DNA of 64,000 bases from Diplonema papillatum (Eukaryota > Euglenozoa > Diplonemea > Diplonemida > Diplonemidae): contig JAPJBO010000884.1 in the NCBI GenBank assembly GCA_030068145.1, positions 30,416 to 94,415 of the forward strand, in the 5' to 3' direction. A program made the translations under genes and the position numbers. Shown piece by piece: positions 43,621-53,663 of this stretch. The stretch's first letter is position 1; each line of letters opens with the position of its first letter. Below the pieces are notes generated by a model. It was not told the origin of the DNA and did not search any database. It worked only from the letters and a program-made list of their open reading frames with translations.

Positions 43621-43785
43621 CGCAGCCTCTCTCTGCGACTCAGGCCCCAGGGGTTGCTCCCTGTTGCCCGGAAAAGCGGCAAGTTCGCGTCGTCTGTGCT
43701 CCCGCACATCCTCCTCTCCGCCGGCGCCGCGGCGGCGCTGGTTGCCGGGGTGTGCTACGCCAGGGCTGGGCGGACGCCTGCGTGT
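43621..43785 (+). pseudogene. Partial copy of the membrane-protein gene
   Basis: Repeats the stalk and membrane-span coding region (KSGKFASSVLPH, then LLSAGAAAALVAGVCYARAG) almost exactly, but lacks the signal peptide and ectodomain and leaves the homology after GRTPA. The surrounding frames are unrelated to the parent, so this is a fragment rather than a second gene. Confidence 0.8.
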
Positions 43786-44250
43786 GGGCCTGTCCTATTT
43801 CATGCCACCAGGGCCTGGTAATCCACTTGCTGTGGTTCTCTCCCGCGTCCGTGTCCGAGAACACGACCCCCTTCCCCTTCGGGGTTGACCTGGCGAATCT
43901 CCAGTGACCTTCGGCCGTGTCCCGGGCCGCACTCTGCCGGGTTTGGTGCGACGTGCTGCTGGCTGAGCTCATGTTGTCGGATGGCACGCTGTGGGCGGCG
44001 CAGGAACCTGCGACCAAACCACCACCAGTCCACCGGAAACCGCCTCGCAAGTCAATCGGAGACTTGAAACCGACTACTCAAAACTAGAACCAGGCTACAA
44101 CACCCCCCCCTGTCTACACAGTGTTCCACGCTGATGATGGTCCGCCTTATGTGTCCGTGGCTTAAAGGACCGAAACACGGCGCAGACGGGACCAGTGCGG
44201 TGTTGAGCACATACCCATTCCAAGCACGTTCTTGCAATCCCCCCCCCCCT

Positions 44251-45712
44251 AGGCATAGTGGTCCGTGGTGGACCGTGATTTACTGTGATAAACAGCGGCA
44301 GGCACTTCGATGCAGTTTCAAGAGAGTGTGGGACGGACCGGCTCATCGTCGTGAGCCCTTCTCACTCGCGCCGTGCTACCGCGACGCTTCGACAACTGAC
44401 ATCCGACCACTATCACCTAACTTGACAACTGCGATGGCTCGATCCCTTCTTGGTCAACAAAACGTGCAAGCTCTCCTTCATCGTCTTCATCAACGACTTA
44501 AGCTTTGCCGACACGGGAGCCTCACGGGAGCCTCAGCCTTCCCCGGGAAGTGGCGACAAGGTTTATGCTCTTTACGCTGCCTGGATACGCCACAAGGAGG
44601 ACGAGACTGATGTTAAACGGCATAGAAGCAGCTTGCTCCAAGGACCGCTGGAACGACGCCAAACCCGTGTATCCGCAGGACGTACCCTTCGCCCAATGGA
44701 AACTGAAGTTTCTCATCAAGGCGTTTAGCCGCCGCCGTAGGCCGTGCCGTGACGTTGTGGGTGTCTATCAAGCTCTCACAGTTCCTTGTATTTTCTCCTG
44801 CTTCATCCGGAAGTCGTCCACCGAAACAACCCTTGCACTGGTAGGGCGCCGCCTGCCATATCATGACTTCGCACCCACTTCCGTACCCTACTCATGGCCG
44901 AGACCATCGTCAGCAACCCGACGACAGACAGATGGCGGGTGAGCTCGCCTCGCGGGGGATCGCGCATTGTAGCGCTGTGGGCTCTCTTCCTCTTTGTGAC
45001 TGCACGGCCAACGGTCTACTTAACGCCTTGATGAGAACTTCAGTTTCCATTGAGCGAAGGGTACGTCCTGCGGACACACGGGTTTGGCGTCGTTCCAGCG
45101 GTCCTTGGAGGCAAGCTGCTTCTATGCCGTTTATCATCAGTCTCGTCCTCCTTGTGGCGTATCCAGGCAGCGTAAAGAGCATAAACCTTGTCGCCACTTC
45201 CCGGGGAAGGCTGAGGCTCCCGTGTCAGCAACGCTTAAGTCGTTTTGGTGCCGGTGCGTGGACATCTCTCACGCCGGGCTTTTGTCTGGTTCCGGATGTT
45301 TCACTGGGGCTCGCCGAACATGGTCTTCCCTCGTACACAAGTCATGGTTGGTCTTGTTTCGGCGGTTTGTCAAGTTCCAGAATGACACTGTCTTCTGGAG
45401 ACCCCCATGTGCTTCTTGCGTCTGGAGAGCATCTGGACAACTTCAGCTGTCGTCGTATCAGCTGGCACGATCGATGGGGCGGCAACGGAATATGGATGTG
45501 GTTGCCAGAAAGGACAGGTTCTCAGCACTCTTGCTACAAACCCCAGAGAAAGTCACAAAGCTTTCCCGGAACCAACCCCTACAGGGGTACATCCTCTGTA
45601 CAAATAGAGTATAATGGATTATCGCATATTATCGCATGCCGATTATGTGCGATAATTTTGTGCGATAATGCGATAATTATTATCGCATGCGAATCGTTTG
45701 ACCACTATGCCT
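44251..45712. mobile_element. MITE family 1, long copy with internal inverted repeat
   Basis: Ends AGGCATAGTGGTC and GACCACTATGCCT match the 218-bp MITE, as does the right subterminal zone (ATTATTATCGCATGCGAATC). The interior holds two inverted arms of about 230-240 bp (about 44490-44733 and 45018-45245) separated by about 285 bp, such that a transcript would fold into a long hairpin. The arms contain coding-like sequence (for example GDKVYALYAAWIRHKEDET in one frame) without a recognised family. Confidence 0.75.
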
Positions 45713-45715
45713 AGG

Positions 45716-48461
45716 GGGTGCGATCCTAGTGTAAATCTTGTCTATTTTATTATTTTTACCATTTTTCATAGTTTTTGGCCCCTTGCGGGTGTTGTTCAGC
45801 CTCAAAATTGGTACAGATGAGGTTATCGAGGGCGTGTGAGCCAGAAGCTGATCAGGAAGTCACCCAGAAGTGCGAAAGAGACGGAAAGCATGGTGAAAAA
45901 TGGAGATTTCGCCCACCTCGACAAGACGTCCGAAATCAGCCGATTTCCAGAGTTTCTACAAAGAGAGTCCCAAATCGGGAGGAAAAATCAGTGTAGAGAA
46001 GATTTCGGAGCTTTTCTGGGTACAAATGACTACATCCTGAGTCATTCCTGTCACAGTCTGACCCTTCTGCCGTCTTTTCCGGCTGTTTTTTGGTGTTTGG
46101 ATGCCCCTGGACCAAACCCGGACCAACCCGGACCATACCCGGACCAACCCGGACCAACCTGAACTAGACCCGAACTAGACCAGGTTCTGGGTCAAATGCT
46201 GGTGAAACCCCCAGGGAGCACTCCACTGAGCCCAAATTGCCGAATTTACGCCACCCAGGAACTCGTACAAAGCCACAAGAAACCCACAATGGACGCTGTG
46301 ACAACTAAGGCGAATCGGTTCTTGGAGAAGATTGAGAACAGGGCCAAGTCTAGAATTGCTACAAGCGGGTCCAAATCTGGAGGGAAAATAGTGTCGAGAA
46401 ACTTTTGGAGCATTCCTGGGCACAAATGACCACCTCCCGAGTCATTCCGGTCACAGTCTGACCCTTCTGCCGTCTTTTGTGGCTATTATTGGTGTTTGGA
46501 TGACCCTGGATCAAACCCGGACCATACCCGGACCAACCCGGACCAACCCGGACCAACTCGGACCAACCCGCACCAACCCGGACAAGACCCGAACTAGACC
46601 CGGTTCTAGGTCAAATGCTGCTGAAAACCCCACGGAGCACTCTATGAAGCCTAAGTTGCCGAATTTACACTAACCAGGAACTCGTAAAAAGCCACAAGAA
46701 ACCCATAATGGACGCTGAGACAACACAGAGGCGAACCGGTGCTTGGAGAACCTTGGGACTAGAGCACTGTGTGTTAATCAACAACAGCGAGCACTGGACG
46801 AGAGGTGGGTGGATTCTGGACCAGGAAGGTGGACACCAAGGAAAATTCTGAACCAGGGAAGGTGGATTCTGGACCAGGGAGGGTGCATTCCGTACCAGGG
46901 AGGGTGGATTCTGGTCCAGGGAGGGTGGATTCTGGTCCAGGGAGGGTGGATTCTGGACCAGGGAGGGTGGATTCTGGACCAGGGAGGGTGGATTCTGGAC
47001 CAGGGAGGGTGGATTCCGTACCAGGGAGGGTGGATTCTGTACCAGGGAGGGTGGATTCTGGTCCAGGGAGGGTGGATTCTGGACCAGGGAGGGTGGATTC
47101 TGGACCAGGGAGGGTGGATTCTGGACCAGGGAGGGTGGATTCTGGACCAGGGAGGGTGGATTCTGGACCAGGGAGGGTGGATTCTGGACCAGGGAGGGTG
47201 GATTCTGGACCAGGGAGGGTGGATTCTGGACCAGGGAGGGTGGATTCTGGACCAGGGAGGGTGGATTCTGGACCAGGGAGGGTGGATTCTGGACCAGGGA
47301 GGGTGGATTCTGGACCAGGGAGGGTGGATTCTGGACCAGGGAGGGTGGATTCTGGACCAGGGAGGGTGGATTCTGGACCAGGGAGGGTGGATTCTGGACC
47401 AGGGAGGGTGGATTCTGGACCAGGGAGGGTGGATTCTGGACCAGGGAGGGTGGATTCTGGACCAGGGAGGGTGGATTCTGGACCAGGGAGGGTGGATTCT
47501 GGACCAGGGAGGGTGGATTCTGGACCAGGGAGGGTGGATTCTGGACCAGGGAGGGTGGATTCTGGACCAGGGAGGGTGGATTCTGGACCAGGGAGGGTGG
47601 ATTCTGGACCAGGGAGGGTGGATTCTGGTCCAGGGAGGGTGGATTCTGGACCAGGGAGGGTGGATTCTGGACCAGGAAGGTGGACACCAAGGAAAATTCT
47701 GAACCAGGGAGGGTGGATTCTGGACCAGGGAGGGTGGATTCTGTACCAGGGAGGGTGGATTCTGGACCAGGGAGGGTGGATTCTGGTCCAGGGAGGGTGG
47801 ATTCTGGACCAGGGAGGGTGGATTCTGGACCAGGGAGGGTGGATTCTGGTCCAGGGAGGGTGGATTCTGGTCCAGGGAGGGTGGATTCTGGACCAGGGAG
47901 GGTGGATTCTGGTCCAGGGAGGGTGGATTCTGGTCCAGGGAGGGTGGATTCTGGTCCAGGGAGGGTGGATTCTGGTCCAGGGAGGGTGCATTCCGTACCA
48001 GGGAGGGTGGATTCTGGTCCAGGGAGGGTGGATCCTGGACCAGGGAGGGTAGATTCTGGACCAGGGAGGGTGAATTCTGAACCCGGGAGGGTGGATTCTA
48101 GCCCACAGAGGGTGGTTTCTGGACCCGGAAGACGGGGATCTGAACCGCAGAGGTTGCAATAAGGGCCAGGGAGGTGTATTATGGACCACAAAGGCGAATT
48201 CTGGATCATGCATGGCAGATTCTGGTTGACGAAAGGATATTTAGCTCTTTCCCAACACAGACAGATCCCTCATTTTTGCACTTATTTTTCATCATTTCCG
48301 CCCCTCTGGGCGAGATTCTGATCGATTCCGGGGTCGCCGACCCTCAAAAGGCTCACGAACACAGACGTATTGGGCTCAAACTACCCAGAGGCGCCTCAGA
48401 AGCATGAAAAAATGGAAAAAAATAATAAAATAGACAAGATTTACACGGGGAGTCGCACCCT
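45716..48461. mobile_element. 2.7-kb inverted-repeat element filled by minisatellite
   Basis: Left end GGGTGCGATCC with GTGTAAATCTTGTC and TATTTTATTATTTTT close behind. The right end is the reverse complement with few differences (48405-48461), giving inverted repeats of about 55 bp. Inside are a tandem duplication of about 420 bp (45935-46330 and 46355-46745) containing CCGGACCAAC repeats, and then a 21-bp array. No transposase gene is visible. Confidence 0.7.
46800..48170. repeat. 21-bp minisatellite, about 60 units
   Basis: Unit GGATTCTGGACCAGGGAGGGT with variants GGTCCAGG and GTACCAGG. A larger duplication is marked by GGAAGGTGGACACCAAGG at 46824 and 47672. Since 21 bp is seven codons and few units contain stops, long frames exist on both strands (up to 514 codons). 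They are repeat artefacts unless expression is shown. Confidence 0.95.
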
Positions 48462-48619
48462 CTACCCCCCCCCCTGTCTACACACTGCACAACGGGTGTC
48501 CGGTCGCCACTCATCTACCCAGCTCCGTCCTGAAGTGGCCTCGGTACCGGGGGTACCAGCCTGCGGCCGTTGCTCCCCCCAGAGAGCGACGGTAGAAAGA
48601 AACACGAGAATCATTCAAT

Positions 48620-48898
48620 GCAGGGGATTAGCTTCTGTATCCACATTTGGACTGTCAGTCCAGGATATTTGGAAAAGCCGGCGGGGAAAAAGAAGAAAAA
48701 AAAAAAAAAAAAAATGACACTGAACCATCACCCAGGCCCCGGCAGAGGTGGCCAAAGTGCAATCCGAGGCACTCAGGGTCCAGCATTGTCGTAAAGATAC
48801 GTCGCGTCACTGTGTTGAGCCCGTTCCTGAGTAAGACGCAAAAACCCGTAAGCAGTCCAAATTTGGAAAATGGGCCGGAGACCAAGCTAATGCCCTGC
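48620..48898. mobile_element. Hairpin-ended DNA element, family 2, copy A, 279 bp
   Basis: Ends GCAGGGGATTAGCTTCTG and CAAGCTAATGCCCTGC are inverted. The left hairpin ATTTGGACTG-T-CAGTCC is followed by an A-rich tract, and the right arm is CAGTCCAAATTTGG. The interior matches 7146-7260 of copy D, so these two are one subfamily. Confidence 0.8.
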
Positions 48899-49089
48899 AA
48901 GAATCCAGCACAAAAAAGAAACGTCGGAAGACACCAGACTGTACATCAACCCCGGTCGATTGTCGGCAACACAAAACGCAAACAGTTGCAAACTTGGCCC
49001 GCCGTAGTTAAAGCGCCTAATGATGTCTGCATCACTTTCACTACCCGATTCCCGACAACTCAACCGGAGACCCTAAACACCGAACCTCT

Positions 49090-49758
49090 TACTGGCGGCG
49101 GGGGGTCGAATGCATAAGGTACCTTGAATAGATAAGAGGCATTTTGGAAATCTGGTAAAAAGTTGGATTTCTCAGTTTTTTTCCTGGTCAGACTTTTTCC
49201 GGCGATTTTATTGCTCGCTTTCACTGTTTCAGCACCGGAACGGTGAAAAATTGACCCGGATCCAAAATATATGTGCGTTGTTCGTGGGTATTGACAAGAT
49301 GCAGAGCACCGAACATGAAAACCAGGCGTGCATTGGGAAGGACAGGAATCGATCCACTGGTTAGTGACATTTCTTCGCTGGCCCACGTTGCCAAGTTTGT
49401 GCTCGCGTTAGGCTCCGATGGAGAGAACTGTGGAAAGTAGACCCGGGGACCATAAAGTATGCGCGTCTTCGCAAGACGCAGGGACTTCCCGCGGGTTCCG
49501 GGGTTGCGGCACTTTTTCCATTTTCTTTTTACCAAACATGCAATGTTGGAGGAAATAAGAACGCGTCTCAGGCCTTCCACGGCGTTTCCTTGCGCCCTGT
49601 ACCAAGAAACAAACGTCCAGGGCAAAGCGTTCAACGCAAAACAATTCCCTCCCCTCATCATTTTCCGGTTTCAACCGTGGTTAGCCAGTGACGCGTCTTA
49701 TTTTTCGGAAGAATTGCAGGATCAACACGGTGAATTCAAGAGGTACCTCTGGTATTCC
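49090..49758. other. No gene recognised
   Basis: Frames of about 100-146 codons overlap on both strands (49221-49661 minus, 49459-49767 plus) without any recognised motif or supporting context. Confidence 0.3.
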
Positions 49759-49940
49759 CTCCGTTAACGAACGAGATCTCGACCCTTAACTAGGTGGGCG
49801 TGTCGTTGTAGGGGGTGTCTTTTGGCATCGGCGGCTTGCTGCTTACCCGAGACGCGCACTACTTCTTAAGGGGACTGCGCGCGACTTATAGCGCGCGGAA
49901 GAGCGAGCCAATAGCAGGTCTGTGATGCTCCTATATGTCC
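49759..49940 (+). pseudogene. 18S rRNA fragment, copy 2
   Basis: Begins CCGTTAACGAACGAGATCTC, the conserved small-subunit sequence preceding the 3' major domain variable helix, and continues through CTTAAGGGGACTGCGCGCG to CAGGTCTGTGATGCTCC, where it breaks off. About 75 nt (49866-49940) overlap the fragment at 28559-28738 with near identity. Start and stop differ, so the two pieces arose separately. Confidence 0.88.
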
Positions 49941-50384
49941 CCCCCATACCAGCGTTTATTCCAGGGGGATCCAACGGGGTGGGCGGGGAACCTTTCGTGC
50001 AAGTACAAGTCTCCTTTTCGAAGGTGTTCCGGAGCGGCCGTCCAAGCGGTCCAGCTACTTTCCAGATTGTAGGTCTCATGTCTTGTGTCATGATGTGACC
50101 ATCGACTGGATCCGACGTCGGTTTCTGGGTGGAGGTTCCTTAGTGTGTGCGTGTGCGTTTAAGTTCAGGGCTTTGAGTGGGTAACGTCTGAAGCGAAGCA
50201 TAGCCCACTTGTCACTTTCACCAGTCGGCTTTGAGTTTCCGACACGCTGCTTTTGGGTTCTGTGACTCCTCTCCGCAAGGGTTGGTGGGGTGGGATCCTT
50301 CGGGGGATAAAGCGTGGGAGGCTGTCAGCTTCTCCATCCAGCACTGTGCCAGAAAGCCTGCGTCCCACTGCTGCAATAATCATG

Positions 50385-50450
50385 CACGGTGAACTCCAGC
50401 AACTTTTGCTCGAGCTAAAGTCCGGCCTCAAGTGCGGGTGTGACCACTCC
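50385..50450 (+). repeat. Extra copy of the left end of the next element
   Basis: CACGGTGAACTCCAGCAAC with CTCGAGCTAAAGTCCGGCC repeats 50478-50535 exactly or nearly so, followed by TGCGGGTGTGACCACTCCCG. Confidence 0.75.
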
Positions 50451-50477
50451 CGGAAATAGGGTGTGCACACTCTATTG

Positions 50478-50770
50478 CACGGTGAACTCCAGCAACCTTT
50501 GCTCGAGCTAAAGTCCGGCCTCAAGTGCGGGTGGGGCACACCCTATTTGCGGGCGTGGCACACCCTATTTGCGGGCGTGGCACACCCTATTTGCGGGTGT
50601 GGCACACCCTATTTGCGGGTGTGGCACACCCTATTTGCGGGTGTGGCACACCCTATTTGCGGGTGTGGCACACCCTATTTGCGGGCGTGGCACACCCTAT
50701 TTGCGGGTGTGGCACACCCGCTTTGGAGAGTCTGGTTTCACTCGAGTAAAAGTTGCTGGTGTTCACCGTG
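50478..50770. mobile_element. Inverted-repeat element, CACGGTG family, copy 3
   Basis: Left CACGGTGAACTCCAGCAACC and CTCGAG, right CTCGAG and GTTGCTGGTGTTCACCGTG, giving inverted ends of about 40 bp. The interior is a 22-bp palindromic minisatellite and nothing else. Confidence 0.8.
50528..50735. repeat. 22-bp palindromic minisatellite (GGGTGTGGCACACCC)
   Basis: Nine units of GGGTGTGGCACACCC (some GGGCGTGGCACACCC) plus a 7-bp spacer TATTTGC. Same unit length and layout as the array at 41222-41965, but with the complementary bases of the stem changed together. Confidence 0.95.
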
Positions 50771-51025
50771 TGTGTCTGCTCTGCACACAGTCATGCAATT
50801 GCACTTGAAAGAGGAAGAGCCGGACTTCGCCTCAACGCAGCAAGTACCAACGCTGCATCGAAAAGATTTCCGGCTCGTGAATAGAGCCGGGCCCCTCAAA
50901 ACCGAAACTCCAGAGTCCTGGAATAAACCCTGCTAACCCTGAAAAAAAAAAAGCTCACACCAGCCGCCGTGCATTCCACAACGCAAGGGAAGAAAGGAGT
51001 TGGGGATTACCGTATTTTTCAAAAC

Positions 51026-51159
51026 CCATAACGAAAGCGTGCACCAAATATACAACCCGTAACCATATAGTCCTTTCTTGCTCTAGGGGAACCCATTCAT
51101 GAACGGTCACACGGAGACCCTAAACCCCCGGAATTTCAAGCGAACTTTAACTCTAAAAA
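51026..51159 (+). repeat. Dispersed repeat S3, copy 3
   Basis: Near-identical to 4787-4915. Confidence 0.9.
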
Positions 51160-51369
51160 GGATGAACCCAAGGAAACCCTACACACACTTTTTTGGGCCC
51201 AAGGTGGCTGAGGAGGTTCTTTTTAGTCCAGGTTTATGAAGGGATTGGGGGGCTTTCATGTGGCTACCAGGAGCGTTTGTTTTACCCTCAACGCCGATCA
51301 CGTTCTGTCCTGTCTCACTGGGGGTGCGATACTCTGATACCAACGACGAACGAAATGCTGTGCATACAG

Positions 51370-51556
51370 ACCATCCTACAGCCCGTAGAGGATACTACGT
51401 AGTGGTGTGTAGTGGTGGTGGCTGCTAGTGGCATACACCGTACACTGCCCTCGTAGCTACTACGCTGCTAGTGGATAGGTGTTACCATCCACGTATGCTG
51501 TGTAGTGGCTGCTGTGCATACCACATACCATCCTACAGCCCGTAGAGGATACTACA
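51370..51556 (+). repeat. TAGTGG-rich stretch bounded by a 28-bp direct repeat
   Basis: CCATCCTACAGCCCGTAGAG with GATACTAC occurs at about 51370 and again at 51528. Between them are degenerate TGTAGTGG/GCTGCTAG words. Confidence 0.75.
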
Positions 51557-52021
51557 ATACGCCCCCATCTGGTCTTTCCGGGTTCGGCATCGACCTTACC
51601 CGACCCAGGATCAGCTTCAAAGGTAAGTTGCTGCAGCCGTAGCCAAGTACTAAGAAAGAGACCCGAACCACTCCCGATGATGCACAAGAAACCAATCGGA
51701 GGGTGCCCTTTTAACCTGCAAAGAACACCAACCCACAACACCAACAGTAACAACAACAACAAAAAAAAGCAAAACTCAAAACGTACCCAACAAAAAAAGC
51801 CCACATCCTCTCTCTCTCTCTCTCCCTCTCGGAAAAGGTCAGCGCGGTGGTGGATGGGAGAGACCCTGGCCGAAAGTCCAAAGTCCCCAAAGTTCAACGT
51901 CGGACATTGAACCGTGGCCCGAACCAGTTTGAGGCTCAAATCTCAGTTCAAAACAGCCAAAGTTCAAAGAAGCCCGATTTCAAAGCACCAAAGTTCAAAG
52001 TAGTCCGGGTTCCGAAGTAGC

Positions 52022-52115
52022 CAAGAGGAACTCCCGTTTCTAGTCCCTGGTATCTACGATTGTTCGATCGGACAGTGCCGTGATGCTACCACTGGATAGA
52101 TTATGGCTGAACGCC
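52022..52115 (+). pseudogene. 28S rRNA 3'-end fragment, copy 1
   Basis: GAACTCCCGTTTCTAGTCCC, TATCTACGATTGTTCGATC, ACAGTGCCGTGATGCTACC and TTATGGCTGAACGCCTCTAA follow in the order of the conserved 3' end of eukaryotic large-subunit rRNA. Homology ends after CTCTAAGCC. It starts next to a GAGGAACT word typical of the sarcin-ricin region. No upstream 28S sequence is present. Confidence 0.85.
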
Positions 52116-52237
52116 TCTAAGCCTCAAATCTCAGTTCAAAGTCGCCAGGGTTCAAAGAAGCCCGATTTCAAAGCACCAAAGTTCAAAGCAGGGTTCAAAC
52201 CACGAAGTAGCCAAGGTTCAAAGCATCTAAGACTAAA

Positions 52238-52282
52238 TGCTACCACTGGGGATGGATTATGGCTGAACGCCTCTAAGCCTCA
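52238..52282 (+). pseudogene. 28S rRNA 3'-end fragment, copy 2
   Basis: Shorter second copy (ATGCTACCACTGGGG, then GGATTATGGCTGAACGCCTC), created by duplication together with the adjoining GTTCAAAG spacer-like sequence. Confidence 0.8.
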
Positions 52283-52726
52283 AATCTCAGTTCAAAGTAG
52301 CCAAGGTTCAAAGTACCAAAGTTCAAAGAAGCCCGATTTCAAAGCACCAAACTTCAAAGCAGGGTTCAACCCACGAAGCAGCCAAGGTTCAAAGCATCCA
52401 AGACTAAAGTAGCCACGGTTCAAAGTACCAAAGCTCAAAAAAAGCCAGATTTCAAAACACCAACGTTTAAAACAGCCTGGATTCCTTGTCCGACTGGGGC
52501 TGCTCAACCAAACTCCGTACCTCTCCCCCCAGGGGAGCCGCCCAGAATCGAGCTGGGCCCACCTGACAGTGAAGGGACACACCCTTTGACTTGTTTTTGA
52601 TGCGTTCTCTCTCTTGCGGAAAAAAGTCAGCGCGGCAGCGATGGCCATGAGAACGCATGCAGGTGGGCTAGGGGAGTTGCCTTTGGAGCTAAAAACGGTT
52701 TGTTGTGTTTTCCGGTTCCGGTTTTG

Positions 52727-53012
52727 GCCCGGCGAGCTACGAGGGCACAAACCTTTTTCTTTTCCCCCGTATCTTTTCCATTCTTGCATATCAGGCCTGC
52801 ATGCCCCATCAAAAGCATTCGAAAAGAAAACAAACGAGCGTTTTACCACCTTGCGCGGTGTCACGGGATGTTTGGCAGCCGCTGCTAACCAGTGTAGTGC
52901 ATGTTAATCCGTGTGGTTCATGTACTTAAAAGAACTCAATGCTAAACAGACATAACGTGGGCTGCGCCGAAGCTTTACCAGCTTCGGCTGACACCATTTG
53001 CGCACTTAACCA
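52727..53012 (+). repeat. Dispersed repeat S2, diverged copy 3
   Basis: Shares GGCGAGCTACGAGGG, GTGTCACGGGA, GGCAGCCGCTGCT and GCTGACACCA in the same order as 2949-3172, with unrelated insertions between them. Confidence 0.6.
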
Positions 53013-53663
53013 TGGTTAAGAAGACGACTGAAAGCACAGACACGAAGATAGCTCAAAGCATTTGCAAAATAACACGAAAAGCCTCTAGGCAAAACCCCGT
53101 TTTCACATTTCTTCTCTCTCTCTCGTCTTCTTGTTGCGTTAGTGGGGAGTCATTTGCAAGCAAATGAGTACCACACTATCTCTCTCTCGCGTAAGGTCAG
53201 CGCGGTAGCGATGACGAGAACACATATCCGTAAATAGGTTCACTAGTAAAGGGTTAAATGTTCACTAACCCCCAAATCAGCCGAAAACTTCACTAATTTG
53301 ACCGTTCAGTAATAAAACGGTGCCCTCAGCGCCGGGTAGCGTCCCGGTCACTCCGTTGTTTCTTGTCTTCTCTCGGTCCTACACACCCAAGTGGTTGTGA
53401 AGGATTCCAGAGCTTGTCCCCCAGCCCGCCAAGTGCACACAGAAGGCCCGTTTCAATTAGTGAACGGACTAACTCTGAGCTGAAAACGTGTTTTTTTTTG
53501 GTAGTCGACCAGAACCCCCCAACCTGAAAAATAAACCGCGTCGTGCTCACAACAGAAGTGGAAAATGATCAACCGGCACGCACAAACAAAACCAACGTCT
53601 TTCCCAAGCGAACTTTCACTGACCCCCTTTGCGCGTCGCCGCTGCCGCAGCAAGCGCGTCCTT
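53013..53663. other. No gene recognised
   Basis: Contains TCTCTCTC tracts and the motif GGTCAGCGCGGTAGCGATG (53197), also seen near 52626 in a related form (GTCAGCGCGGCAGCGATG) and in part near 51837. No convincing frame. Confidence 0.4.

Larger units (their letters stand above)
51930..52470 (+). repeat. GTTCAAAG-rich degenerate repeat around 28S fragments
   Basis: The words GTTCAAAG, AGCACCAAAG and AAGCCCGATTTC recur throughout, and a 180-bp block is duplicated (about 52100-52230 and 52265-52400). It surrounds two copies of the 28S rRNA 3' end, as an rDNA spacer would, but no spacer function can be shown. Confidence 0.8.

Noticed and set aside
52470-52600. Additional 28S rRNA match
   Set aside because: Words such as CCCACCTGACAGTGA resemble conserved 28S sequence, but the order and flanks do not fit over a useful length.
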